Source: Solen grandis (Eukaryota > Mollusca > Bivalvia > Adapedonta > Solenidae). From it: DNA of 64,000 nt. The notes under the pieces are model-generated. The model did not search any database. It was not told the origin of the DNA and saw only the letters and a list, made by a program, of their open reading frames with translations. Positions within the stretch are counted from its first letter, which is position 1; the number at the start of each line of letters is the position of its first letter. The stretch is taken from NCBI GenBank assembly GCA_021229015.1, contig CM037787.1:41720629-41784628 (forward strand). Direction: 5' to 3'. Positions 35,140 through 45,572 of this stretch are shown here, piece after piece. A program made the translations under genes and the position numbers.

Positions 35140-35355
35140 CGGCAGAACCAGAGGACCTCTGTGTACCAGGTGTGTCAGTAACCCCCGGGGTGGTAAGCGT
35201 GGTTGTGGAGGGCGAGGGGCCGCCTGTGGTGGGCGGGGGACCGCCTGTGGTACTCGGGGGCAGGCAGGTTGCACAGCAATCCAGACGTTTCTGTGTGGAG
35301 TAAGAATAACAGCTCGTGGCACGACAACCCGAGATCATGTCCCCATACCTGCAAC
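35140..35355 (-). CDS. PLAC-like tyrosine-tail receptor, third cysteine module and Thr/Pro stalk
   Basis: This 216-nt exon has acceptor GTGTTGCAG and donor GTAAAG, phase 1 in and out. It encodes a six-cysteine module, CRYGDMISGC, RATSC, YSYSTQKRLDCCATC (spacing C8C4C10CC2C). About 40 residues rich in Thr, Pro, Ser and Gly follow (TTGGPPPTTGGP, STTTLTTPGVTDTP), which look like an O-glycosylated stalk. The TTGGPPP/TTGGPSP repeat may vary in length. The stalk leads directly to the transmembrane exon. Confidence 0.85.
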
Positions 35356-35675
35356 CTGCAACACACGCCGCATAATTCTAAATGTCTATATCTTCAAAAA
35401 ATAATAATCACACGATTTCGAAGTTTCCATTTAATTTAGATACATGTATAATTAACATTTTTTAAAAATACATGTGTAAACTTTTTTTTTATTTAGTTCT
35501 TTAGTACTGTATTTTTTTAAGTTTTATGGTACATGTATTATAGCGGTATTACATAAAACAAATTAAACAATTCTGTTTATATAACTATATATCCTATTAT
35601 TACGTTACTTACCCTAAATGTATTAAGAACACATATTGAATAGACCCTTCAGTAAATAATAATAATCTGACCTAC

Positions 35676-35775
35676 CTACCTACCTGACTGACTGACTGAC
35701 GGACGGACGGACGCGGACGGACGGACGGACGGACGGACTGACTGAAGGACGGACTGACTGAAGGACGGACGGACG

Positions 35776-35848
<73 letters not shown>
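35676..35848. repeat. (GACG)n / (GACA)n compound microsatellite
   Basis: CTACC, then GACT, GACG and GACA tetramers run for about 170 bases between two module exons of the receptor gene. Ser/Val/Cys-rich frames over it are artefacts. Confidence 0.95.
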
Positions 35849-35849
<1 letters not shown>

Positions 35850-35904
35850 AAGAGTGGCGGGAGGAGAGAGATACATATATATTTAGCTAGAGAGAGAGAC
35901 TAAC

Positions 35905-36027
35905 CTGGCGGTCCGGTGGCATACCCATCGCAGGTGTCACAACAGTCGTACAGTATATTGCCACTGTAGCAGTCCCATGGCGGGATACCATTACAGAATG
36001 GCGGGTATCGATCACCATACAAACAAC
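35905..36027 (-). CDS. PLAC-like tyrosine-tail receptor, second cysteine module
   Basis: This 123-nt exon has acceptor ATCTGTAACAG and donor GTTAGT, phase 1 in and out. It encodes CLYGDRYPPFC, NGIPPWDC, YSGNILYDCCDTC and DGYATGPP (spacing C9C7C8CC2C). A symmetrical phase-1 exon holding exactly one module is typical of shuffled extracellular domains. The CC..C ending and Cys order resemble the PLAC domain of papilin/ADAMTS proteins. I cannot exclude an unrelated six-cysteine fold. Confidence 0.85.
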
Positions 36028-36404
36028 CTGTTACAGATATCTCATATGAGCTGACATTTTCCATGACTGTATGAGTTAAATTACATTAAGAATTTGTTCA
36101 ACAACAAGAAGAAAAAATGAAGCCGTGAAAGATTGGGGAGGTGGAAATGACCGTAGTTCATACGCACATACTTGATTTTTTTTTCATTTGCAGTTCTTTC
36201 GAAGTTATCATTGAAAACTTACATTGCACTATATTTTCAATTTCTGAAAATATTTTTTTTTATTTTCGGTAAGTTTGTTTCAAAAAGGAGAGTCTTTTGG
36301 TTATATTTTGCTAAACAATGGTAAAACACTTCAAAACCTTCCCTTCCATCGACATCCTAGGTCTGTTTCATATCACCATGTTACATTTCAGAATGAAACA
36401 CGCA

Positions 36405-36445
36405 ATGAAACACACACACACACACACACACACAACAACAACAAC
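36405..36445. repeat. (CA)n(CAA)n microsatellite
   Basis: ACACAC for about 26 bases followed by CAACAACAA and a short A run; intronic. Confidence 0.95.
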
Positions 36446-36690
36446 AAAAAAAAAAGGTTAGGGTTACTCGAACATCCGACACAAGTACGGCTCGTTACAG
36501 TTTTATGTCTCCCGATACAGCTAACATGACGACAATCTCAGTAATCTGATTTTAATCTCCTTTATGTTGAGGCTTTGGTAATAAAAACAATTGTGTTTGT
36601 CTTACACAATCCTTAAACATGTCGGAAAGAATCTATCATGTAATGCAACCGTTGCATCACATAGTCCATCAACCCATCATAAGAATTCAG

Positions 36691-36930
36691 GGGGCCTCCG
36701 TGGCCGAGAGGGTCGCTGACTTTAACACTCACTCAGCCCCTCACCGCGTAGGTTCGAATCCCGGTAGGGCCATTCGGATTTTTATATGAGGAAGCCTTCC
36801 AGCTGGCTTGCGGTAGGTCGGTGGTTCTACCCGGATGCCTCCGTGCATTCGGGGTCTTCCTCATCCTGTAATTAGCTGGACGTCGCTAAATGACTGAAAT
36901 ACTGTCGAAGCGACGGTAAACTCAAATAGC
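36691..36930 (+). repeat. SINE, family A, full length
   Basis: The tRNA-like head (36691-36772) has A-box GGCCTCCGTGGCCGAGAGG and B-box GTAGGTTCGAATCCCGGTAG. The body reads GAGGAAGCCTTCCAGCTGGC, GGTCGGTGGTTCTACCCGGA and GGGGTCTTCCTC, and the tail GGACGTCGCTAAATGACTGA then AATACTGTCGAAGCGACGG. It is the best copy in the window. The head resembles a tRNA with a long variable arm (Leu/Ser type). Confidence 0.9.
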
Positions 36931-36944
36931 AACATATTACAGAT

Positions 36945-37080
36945 ATGAAGGCTATGGGTTCGAACCCCGTTGGAGGCAAATATCCTTCATGACCTTCCAA
37001 CCTAGGAACCTTCGAGCGTTATTAGTATAAGTTGTAAGAACTTGTTTCCCAATCGACGTAAAATAAATAAGTTTAAACTA
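36945..37080 (+). repeat. SINE, family C
   Basis: GGGTTCGAACCCCGTTGGAG (B box), CTTCATGACCTTCCAACC and the tail AAGAACTTGTTTCCCAATCG then ACGTAAAATAAATAAG. It directly follows the family A copy. The A-box half is missing. Confidence 0.8.
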
Positions 37081-37271
37081 ATGTTATGTTTTTATTCTTT
37101 ATTATTATGGCTTATTTGTCTTCATCTGAGTGACCTACATTATTTAAATGCCTCTTTATGATACCAACACATAATACATGATATAATATCGTGTCACTTT
37201 CTCTTATATATTGTAATGTCAGTGAACTTATGGATCGCCAACCCCAAGTATACCTATTACAGACTAGACTA

Positions 37272-37437
37272 TATGAGTTTACCTTCGCTTCGACAGTATT
37301 TCAGTCATATAGCGACGTCCAGCTAATTACAGGTGGAGGAAGACCCCGAATGCACGGAGGCATCCGGGAAAACAAACCACCGACCTACCGCAAGCCAGCT
37401 GGAAGACTTCCTCACATGAAAATCCGAATGACCATGT
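37272..37437 (-). repeat. SINE, family A, 3' part
   Basis: In antisense it reads TTTACCTTCGCTTCGACAGT, GACGTCCAGCTAATTACAGG, AAGACCCCGAATGCACGG and CAAGCCAGCTGGAAGACTTC. It ends at the body/head border; the tRNA-like head is absent, as in 5'-truncated retrotransposition. Confidence 0.85.
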
Positions 37438-37767
37438 TACAATAAATGGCGTAACCATATTATAGAGACAAAAAAAAAGTTCTATGGCATTAAGTTTTGT
37501 AGGGGTTACTTTTGTATTGATCAATCATATGCAAATATTTTAGAACGAAGGTGTCACAGACCGCAAACGTGTGTGTTCGTACATAAATTAAACAAAAATA
37601 GGTACGTACTGACTGAACTATATTTGCTACTTGAACAAATTCAGCGACAACATTTGATTTTCGTGACGGTTAAATTTATTTCCTTCTCACTGGTACCTGG
37701 TAATACCTACCGGTATTACGTCATCTGTAGTTTTGAAATGTTAATTAGCAGTAAGGAGGTACCACAT

Positions 37768-37918
37768 TAGTTAGGGCCCCTATATGCAGCTAAGGGCTAC
37801 CAAAGCAGTTAGGGGCTACCGCAAAAGTAAGGTACTCCACCAGTAGTTTGGGGCTCCTACAGCACTTACGGGCTACCACAGCAGTTAGGGGCTGCCGCAG
37901 CAGTTAAGGGCTTCCATA
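37768..37918 (+). repeat. ~22-bp minisatellite (GCAGTTAGGGGCTACCAC)
   Basis: About seven imperfect units of GCAGTTAGGGGCTACC occur in the receptor gene intron. Confidence 0.85.
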
Positions 37919-38639
37919 CAAGTTTTAAATTATTAATACAGTCTGTATATGAATCAACAATTTGCAAGTTTTAGTATAAAAGTCACTAATTAATCATTAA
38001 TCACTCAGAAAAACAGTTTGATTAATCGACGATCTCTTTCGGACAGATTCCCAACACTAATAAAGATCAAAACATAACAATAAAATGTGAATGCCTTTGA
38101 TATCATTTGTACTATTAATCATTTCCAGAGTTTACAAGGCAAAACAGTACTGTAGCAATGTAGATCAAAACGCAGTGACAGACAGCATCGAACTCTACAT
38201 TCAGAAATAAGTTTACAGTAACTTTTTTTTCATTGACGAATAAGAATTTTCGTGGAGGATTAATCAGCGTAGTCGTGGTCAACGGTTCGTCGACGAACTG
38301 ATTAATCAGTTTAATACTTGTGAGCGATATCTGGTGGGTGCAGCAACTTCTTATACGAGTTTGTTTAAGACGTATTACTGTCAAATTTCAAACCATCAAA
38401 GATGTGGTGAAACTTTGTGATTTAATCAAAAACATATTTCATAAAACATTTTGGTGTACGTGTCAAATATCGGGTATTTGATGGTAACACATCTTTTTCT
38501 TTTCTATAGTAAAGGTGAGTTAAAGTTAAGGTAAAATTAAGATTTCTATCTCTTTATAAGTGACCCAGAAAGTACAATAAATCAATGTAATGAATTCCAT
38601 TTTCTATTTCATTCCATGCTACATGTACGTCGTCCTCCA

Positions 38640-38770
38640 TTATGTTTTTAATGATAATATTGATGATAATAATGAAATTGTTGATGATGATTTTGATGAT
38701 GATGATGATGATGATGATGCTGCTGATGATATTGTTGATGATGATTTTGTTGTTGATGATGATGATGATG
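38640..38770 (+). repeat. (GAT)n trinucleotide-rich tract
   Basis: GATGAT runs interrupted by AAT, TTT and CTG. The Asp-rich, Met-rich and Ile-rich frames are repeat products. Confidence 0.93.
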
Positions 38771-39211
38771 ACACTGGACATACATTTCTTAATTTTCCAC
38801 CATGTCACGCAGAGATATAAATCTCATATAACTGATATGATAGAATAACAAAAACCACTCTATAATATATAATATATTCGGTAACTATATACATAATGTT
38901 TATATGCTTTAGATAAGAGAATTATACATTGTATTTCTCATGTGTTTATTCATGTGTTTTATTTTTAACCGTCTTTCATATTTCAGTCTGTATCGTTTTG
39001 TACATGTATATGTGTATATATATGTATATGTATATGCGTACATATATGTATATGTTTTATTTATTTTATAGGTTTCGTCATCGTCGAATACCCACGGCCG
39101 ATCGACAGATCATCTATAGGTCGCCATGATATCATGTAGTGAAACGGAATAAGTCAGCCGGGGGTATTCGATGATGAGGTTTCATGAACAAAAGTGAGAC
39201 GTAAATAAACC

Positions 39212-39259
<48 letters not shown>

Positions 39260-39260
39260 A
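39212..39260. repeat. (CTGT)n(CT)n microsatellite
   Basis: CTGT tetramers pass into CT dinucleotides 37 nt beyond the end of the first module exon; intronic. Confidence 0.95.
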
Positions 39261-39296
39261 TTCATTGTGTTCCCGGCTGTCTAAACGGCGACGTAC

Positions 39297-39416
39297 CTTC
39301 TAGGTTGATTTCGCTATCCACGCAGGCAGAACAACAGTCATTCCTCGTGGTGACATTGTAGCAATGGTGGGGCTCTATGTTGTCGCAGTACGGGCGGTCA
39401 GCATTCTGGCAGCTTT
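39297..39416 (-). CDS. PLAC-like tyrosine-tail receptor, first cysteine module
   Basis: This 120-nt exon has acceptor GTATTTCCAG and donor GTACGT, phase 1 in and out. It encodes SCQNADRPYC, DNIEPHHC, YNVTTRNDCCSAC and VDSEINLE (spacing C7C7C8CC2C). It contains an N-glycosylation sequon (NVT). Joined to the candidate signal-peptide exon at 42366 it would begin right after the signal cleavage region, so this is probably the N-terminal module of the mature protein. Confidence 0.85.
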
Positions 39417-39430
39417 CTGGAAATACAAGT

Positions 39431-39600
39431 AGCAGTAGTGGTTTGCTGGGCTTAACATCCTACCGACGGAATTTCAGTCATTTTGGGGACTTTGTCTACA
39501 TGTGACAGATACATAGCTACCTTCCTCCGAATGTACCAGGGTCGTTTTTATTAAATTAAAGACGTAGTCAGGGATCGATCCTACTGGGCAGACTCTCTAA
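39431..39600 (-). repeat. Degraded SINE, family B
   Basis: GGGCTTAACATCCTACCGAC, GAATTTCAGTCATTTTGGG, GTCTACATGTGACAGATAC and a damaged B box GGGATCGATCCTAC in antisense order. The middle of the body is deleted. Confidence 0.65.
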
Positions 39601-39611
39601 ACACTAGAGGT

Positions 39612-39728
39612 AAAGTCCCTGTAATGGTTCCGCTACGTTTCGGACCTTATAACCTTTCACGGAGATAACCAAATTTTCCTAATGTTTCATTAGGGTACCA
39701 AGACATAGCGGAAGAATTACAGGGATTT
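39612..39728. mobile_element. MITE, same family as 30199-30345
   Basis: AAAGTCCCTGTAATGGTTCC opposes GAATTACAGGGATTT, and CTAATG/CATTAG forms the inner hairpin. About 117 bp. Confidence 0.8.
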
Positions 39729-40084
39729 CCTTAATCATCGGGACTGGTGATACTGGGTGTTTTTGTAATAGTTGAAGCAACAACAGCAGTAGTAGTTGAA
39801 GGATGTTGTAGTGCTAGTAGTTATTGTTGTACAAGTGACAGTAGAAGCAGTTGTTACTGTAATTGTTATAAAGGAGCAGCATATTTTGGTATGCCGTGTA
39901 TTGACGGTAGAAGTAGTGTGTAGTGTGATTGTAACTGAAAAACATACGGGATGGAGAAGGATGACCTGACTGAAGCTAGATGAAATCCTTTATCTCCTGT
40001 GTATATTCTTACACAAAGAATAAACATTACCACTACGGAATTCTGAAATAAATTGGAACAGTGAGAATTTGGACAGAAAAGTAA

Positions 40085-40102
40085 GGGGGGGGGGGGGGGG
40101 GG
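40085..40102. repeat. Poly-G run
   Basis: About 18 consecutive G bases in the receptor gene's first visible intron. Confidence 0.9.
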
Positions 40103-40770
40103 CACGACAGGCCCATGTTGGTTATGAGAATTGTATACCTACGAATTAAACCCATCTATAGCTAAGATTGATTTGAGGAAATAATATTTAAAGGTGACTT
40201 TTCTTTATTAATTCGGCTAAGAGTATATTCCTCCCACAACCTAACGTCTTTTTAAGACGTTGACTTGGATGATGTCATAACACTAGTTAACAATGTTTAC
40301 TGTAATACAATGAAGTCTGGCCAACCTCTTGCCCCAGGCAATAATATCATGAGAGAAACATTTCCTGGGACATCGGTTGTTAATCGTGCCCTGTCACTTC
40401 TAAAAATAACGAAACCCTATATTTATATACCTTCACGTGTCTTGGCAAACAAAGGGAGAAGTATTTCTTTAAAAGTTTATAAACTCGACCTTGGTTTTCT
40501 ATTGAAAAGATTTGTCACAGCAAAGGAACTAGTACATGCAGTAGAATTTGTTGTCACTGATGATATTGTCGCAGTAGTAGCAGTAATACATCATAATGGC
40601 TACTAGCAATACAATTATGTCCATTATAATTAGTGGGTGCCGTGATAGGAGTGTTAGTGGAGATCGAAGAAGAATTAGTAAAAGAAGCTGAACATAGATA
40701 TACCGAGGGTTGTGCAAGAGGATCCCCCACCAGCAGCGGTTGTAGTAGAAATATTTCGTATAGTATAAGT

Positions 40771-41086
40771 GTTTTTTTATTGGGTTTAACGTCCCACCGA
40801 CAGTATTCCAGTCATTTAGAGACCGTCTACATGAGACAGATACGTGTATAATGCCGCCACACTGCAGTTTCACGCCGTAGACATGTGGCATGATACCACA
40901 CCCAGTCACATTATCCTGACATCGGGCCAACAAGTCCTGGAACTAACCCCTGATATTATGCTGAGCGTCAAGAGAGGGATCTATGCCAGGACGATTTTTT
41001 ACGACTTAAGTAGGTCGAGGTCGAGGATCGAACCTAAAACCTTCCGTTCCCGAGGCGGACGCTCTAACCACTCGGCCACAGAGGAC
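40771..41086 (-). repeat. SINE, family B, full length
   Basis: On the minus strand: head GTCCTCTGTGGCCGAGTGG, TTAGAGCGTCCGCCTCGGGA, B box TAGGTTCGATCCTCG. The body reads CTCTTGACGCTCAGCATAAT, GATAATGTGACTGGGTGTGG and CATGCCACATGTCTACGGCG, and the tail CTGTCGGTGGGACGTTAAAC. Length about 316 bp. Confidence 0.88.
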
Positions 41087-42365
41087 GGTATGTAATATAA
41101 GTACATGTACATGTAGTTGAACTAGTTAAAGCTATTGAAGCGGTGTTGGCTTCAGCAACAAGACTCGGAGCAGAATAAGACGAAGAAGAAAAATCCGTAT
41201 TAACTGGAGAAGTATTATTATCATTAGTAGAAGAAGTAGCAGTAGCGGTGGTTGTAATACCCAAAGTGTACTCCTGGACATGAAAACAACAATCAAACGT
41301 TTGAGAACCTTTATTGATTTATACGGTCTGACTTCTGTGGTGTTAACTTACAGCTGGGTAACACAATTTACCTTGGTATTTATCGTTCAAGCCTTTTTTC
41401 CGGCTGTCATAATTATTGTTATATATCTAATAAATCTATTTCTATTTCGTCTGCTTTCAAAGGCTCGGCAGCCTAAAATAATTTATCATGACACAGGCTT
41501 TTCTAGAGAGTTTAAACATGGCAGGAGTTGATTCGGATACATTCTATAGGGATTTAAACAGAGTATTGTGTAGATACGTGAACTTTTATAGATCTCAGCC
41601 TTATGAAAAGTCTTATTTTATAAGCGGGATAAAATGCACAGCTTATTGGAATATTGAATACGTATATAAAAACTTAATATCACGGGTTTATTTTTACACG
41701 TTTTTCCCCATTTGAAACTTGTTTTTATTTTGTAATTTACGACGTGTCAAAAAGTTCACTTAGTTGACACTTTTCTCGTATGACGCACGGGCTGAAAGCT
41801 CTTTATATACAGTAGTGAAGATCGAGTCTTTGGTAAAACACATTAAATACACGACTGTCCCCGCAAACATAACCACATGAGTCCGACGCTTTCTGACGGG
41901 CCCTTGAACTGAGATTTTGGTGAAACGGGTTTTCCAGACCAGAAGAAAGGACCTCAGCCCCTTGAGCGTTTAGTAGAACATAGGTTCACCGCAGTCAATC
42001 CTTGGGCCAGAGGCTTATTTTTCTGTTTCCATATGTGTTCTAATATGACTTTTCTGACATCCATTTCATTACTTCTAATAGCCTATAGCTAGTTTTGTTT
42101 ACGGACCCGACACAGTTGTTCATCTGTAACATAGGGCTATACAGAACATATAGAAAACTCCTGATTGTAAAAGTTTAATACGGATTTAAATTTAAACGAG
42201 CGACACAATGCAACACAATACACCTCATATAAAGTCATTGAAAGTAAGTATAAACGTACTTTAAAATAAATCCATGTTTATTACTTCAATGTTTCCTGTT
42301 AAAGACTGTAAGAGTATTTCTTACATGGCCAATACAGATTGCTATAGCAGAAAATATAAACTGAC

Positions 42366-42403
42366 CTGGTGGCATAGCTAGTGTACATCCAATTCCAATG
42401 AAA
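42366..42403 (-). CDS. PLAC-like tyrosine-tail receptor, candidate signal-peptide exon (partial)
   Basis: This 38-nt minus-strand segment lies between a TATTTTTAG acceptor and a GTCAGT donor. It reads FIGIGCTLAMPP and joins in phase 1 to the first module exon (PPESCQN). A hydrophobic stretch ending in Ala before the first extracellular cysteine is what a signal peptide end looks like. The start codon would be in a further upstream exon that I could not identify. Without RNA evidence this exon is tentative. Confidence 0.45.
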
Positions 42404-42985
42404 CTAAAAATACACGAACTCTATTCAATGTTCTAAAACACTTTTTTTTATCGATGGCTCACAGATCCAATATCTATTTTTATCCCAAACAGTCACGGAG
42501 GAGAAGTCAATAAACGGCGCGACAGACGCTGTGTATTAGCGAGACGGGTGTAACTCGGCCTTATCTTTGGGTTTCCCTATTACAATATGTCGGCGATAGT
42601 ACTTGATCAGTCAGCTGTGAAACCAAACGCCCAGGTAAATGGGTTATGTTTTGTATGGTGAGCACTTCATGTCACATGTCACCATACTGGCGTCTCTCGC
42701 GAAGCGGCTTTTTGTTAGGGGAGGGGGAAACAATTTTGGCGATAGTTCCATTATATGATTTCTCGAGGAAATGACACGATTTAAATGCATTTGTATTTTC
42801 GTCAAGACGAGGATCCCCCATTAAACTCTGTTTCAAAATTCGACTTTTGCAATGGTGATAATCACAAACTGGTGTCTTTAGTCTCTTTTAAAACGTTTTA
42901 TAACTCCATACAGCCAAAGCATAATGGTCATTCTGAAAAAGAACGACATCAAACGAGATTTACAAATACATGCATAAATATTATT

Positions 42986-43266
42986 GCCTCTGGAGCGGGA
43001 GGTCGTGGGTTCAATCCGTGGCCGCGACATATCAAAGTCGGAAAAAATGGTACTGTTATAGCTCCCTTGCTTGGCGCTCGGCATATAAGGGTAGTTGCAG
43101 GACTGGTTGGCCTGGTGTCAGGATAATGTGACTGGGTGTGGTACCATGCCATATGTCTACGGCGTGATACTGCAGTGTGGCAGCACTATATCTGTCTCAA
43201 ATAGACATCGTCTCCAAATTACTGAAATACTGTCGGTGGGACGTTAAACCCAACAAACAAACAAAC
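42986..43266 (+). repeat. SINE, family B, near full length
   Basis: Head B box GGTCGTGGGTTCAATCCGTG, then CTTGCTTGGCGCTCGGCATA, GATAATGTGACTGGGTGTGG, TATGTCTACGGCGTGATACT and the tail TGTCGGTGGGACGTTAAACC with (CAAA)n. The A-box half is damaged. Confidence 0.85.
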
Positions 43267-43576
43267 ATAGATATTGTTTGCAATATGAAGTGCCTTTTAT
43301 TGAGTGTTAATGTGAGTATGCTACGATTCATTCTAAATGGTGAAATAGCTGTAATTCTAAATCCAGTATAAACTCGATAGAGGCCAAGGTCATTTGACGC
43401 CAAACCTCTACACGTTTTCCTGCAACTCTAGTTACTAGTATTAACACAAATGAACTCGCTCTTTGTTTCATGATAACTCCATCTGTAGTCTCTCGGTGCC
43501 TTGAGCGCTTTGATTTGTTTCATTATGATAAGGAATAAAGTTACGTTTATAATTGTCAGTAACGTTACCGTCGACA

Positions 43577-43662
43577 TTGTTTATATCGCTGTATATATTG
43601 TTTATATTTGTTAATATATTGTTTATATTTATTAATATATTGTGTATATTTGTTAATATATT
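43577..43662 (+). repeat. 24-bp AT-rich tandem repeat
   Basis: About 3.5 copies of ATATTGTTTATATTTGTTAA. Confidence 0.8.
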
Positions 43663-44426
43663 TTCATAAGTCACTCTGCCACGCCAAATGACCTAAATAA
43701 GTTACCATACAATAGACTGAGCGCTGCAGCAGTTACACATTTAAACATCAAATTACATAACGACGTAGGGCTGTTGTTCAGATTACAGACCGGAAAGATA
43801 TGTTGTTTTATTACCTTCGTAATGCCTTTACAGTATACATAACCATGTATTACCTCCGTAGCAAATAAAGATAATATACGGAACTCAGCTGCATTGGGTT
43901 TTTCAAGTAGGTGAAAACAAGGTGTCCATGCAATGTTGCTGAAAAGCATGCACCACAACAGTACTTTAAGACCTTTATTCAATTCTAACGGCAAAACTGT
44001 GTTCCTACCTACATGGAACTGGGAAAACTTACTGCGTTTGTTATTCCCAAAGACATAAAACCAAAAGATGCGCTACTTAGTAAGTCTCGTATACTCTCGG
44101 CGCGGCCGCGATATTGTGAAATAGCCGGTTTGAATAAAGGAAGTAACTACTGCACGGAGTTGTGTTCCGACGCCATCACAACTTCCATTAAGGATATGCA
44201 ATGCAAAATCAGTAAAACTTTTTTTTAATAACTAGTTTATTTTTTGATAATGTGTGAAGCTTGAAATCTCTTTATTTAAAGAATATTATGGCTACCGGTA
44301 ATTTAGATTCTATTTTTATCACGAAATTGACTAAATGGATAGGGTATCTATCATACAATTTTAATTCATGTAACAAAAATTTCTATGCATTTAATTATTG
44401 TTATTTCGTTTAATATGGTGGCATAT

Positions 44427-44726
44427 TTCTGCCAGCCACTTATCCACTTAGCTATGTTGAAACTTTTCTGAAAAATTGTCACATTCAGTTAGTATCTGGC
44501 AAGTAGCAAATTTTCAAGTTATCTACTTAGGTATCAAAACAGGACTAAACTGTCTGTTAGTGCCCACTACTGCCAATCACATATTCACTTATTTTAACTG
44601 GATACCATGCCTTTTTCCAGATAATTATGTGAAAAAATGCTTGTTATCCACATAATTTAACTGACTAACTTGAAAAAAGGCGAGATATCCAGTTAACTTA
44701 AGTGAATATATGGCTGGCAGAAGTTT
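44427..44726. mobile_element. MITE-like element with CTGCCAGCCA ends and nested palindromes
   Basis: TTTCTGCCAGCCACTTATCC faces ATATATGGCTGGCAGAAGT. Inside, CACATATTCACTTA and TTTAACTGGATA pair with CTGGATA / TATCCAGTTAA and AAGTGAATATATG. About 300 bp, no coding capacity. Confidence 0.7.
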
Positions 44727-45327
44727 ATGTAAAATAACTTACACCTTTGTATTATGTAGCTCATTATTTTCATTTTAATCCTGGGGTATCCAGTTTTGGC
44801 CAGCCTAAGAATTTATTGTGCGACCAAACAGTCCCTCAACTATATATCAAATATATTTCCGAATGTATGAATATCTTTCCTTCAAATGTAATAAATTGTA
44901 AATGGCAACTGAATGCAAATTGAAAAAAAATAAATGTCCAAAAAAAACAAACAATTGCAGTCAAAAATATCATTTCCAAAATGGCGCCTTGAGGTCTCGC
45001 TAGTACAATATAATACGAAATTGGAATAAATAATTCACTCACATCAAAGTGGATTATTTTGAGTAACAAATATATTTATTTGTCTGTTTATAATGTTTTT
45101 CATTATCACCTACCTGTTCTATATCAAACAATCAGGTATAGGACACTATATCAAGTAAATCAAACACTTATTACGATTAATTATTTAAACAAGATATTTT
45201 ACACCCAATTATTGCGCAAATTTATGATAAAATGATTAAAGAATAGGACAAAAAACACCATGGCAATTTTATATACTGCATGTACAGTTAAAAACCTGTA
45301 TTAGCGGTCACTTGTGTTAAGCGACCA

Positions 45328-45572
45328 ACTTGCATTTAGGGGTCAGTTTTAATATTACCGAACTAGCAATTTGTTATATGTCTAATCTTCATTTAGCGGT
45401 CAGTTTTAATATTACCGAACTAGCAATTTGTTATATGTCTAATCTTCATTTAGCGGTCAGTTTTAATATTACCGAACTAGCAATTTGTTATATGTCTAAT
45501 CTTCATTTAGCGGTCAGTTTTAATATTAACGAACTAGCAATTTGTTATATGTCTAATCTTCATTTAGCGGCC
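45328..45572 (+). repeat. 57-bp tandem repeat, about four copies
   Basis: The unit begins CATTTAGCGGTCAGTTTTAA and contains TATTACCGAACTAGCAATTT then GTTATATGTCTAAT. Because 57 is a multiple of three, a repeated 19-residue frame appears (HLAVSFNITELAICYMSN). The array is bounded by GGTCACTTGTGTTAAGCGAC and GACTGACCGCTTAGGACGGG, which look like the ends of a larger element. I judge it non-coding. Confidence 0.92.

Noticed and set aside
35676..35876. Open frame of repeated Val-Cys-Leu-Ser
   Set aside because: It reads the (GACA)n microsatellite; no other coding sign.
36691..36772. Possible true tRNA gene
   Set aside because: It is the head of a SINE with a long shared body and many sister copies, and lacks a proper closing acceptor stem.
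38554..38848. Asp-rich, Met-rich and Ile-rich open frames
   Set aside because: They are three readings of the same (GAT)n tract.
40265..40606. 113-codon plus-strand frame
   Set aside because: It lies in the intron of the minus-strand receptor gene, shows no known motif and partly covers low-complexity sequence.
41280..41715. Two overlapping frames, the first with a hydrophobic stretch
   Set aside because: The hydrophobic run could suggest a membrane protein, but there is no supporting splice site or similarity, and it lies antisense in the receptor intron.
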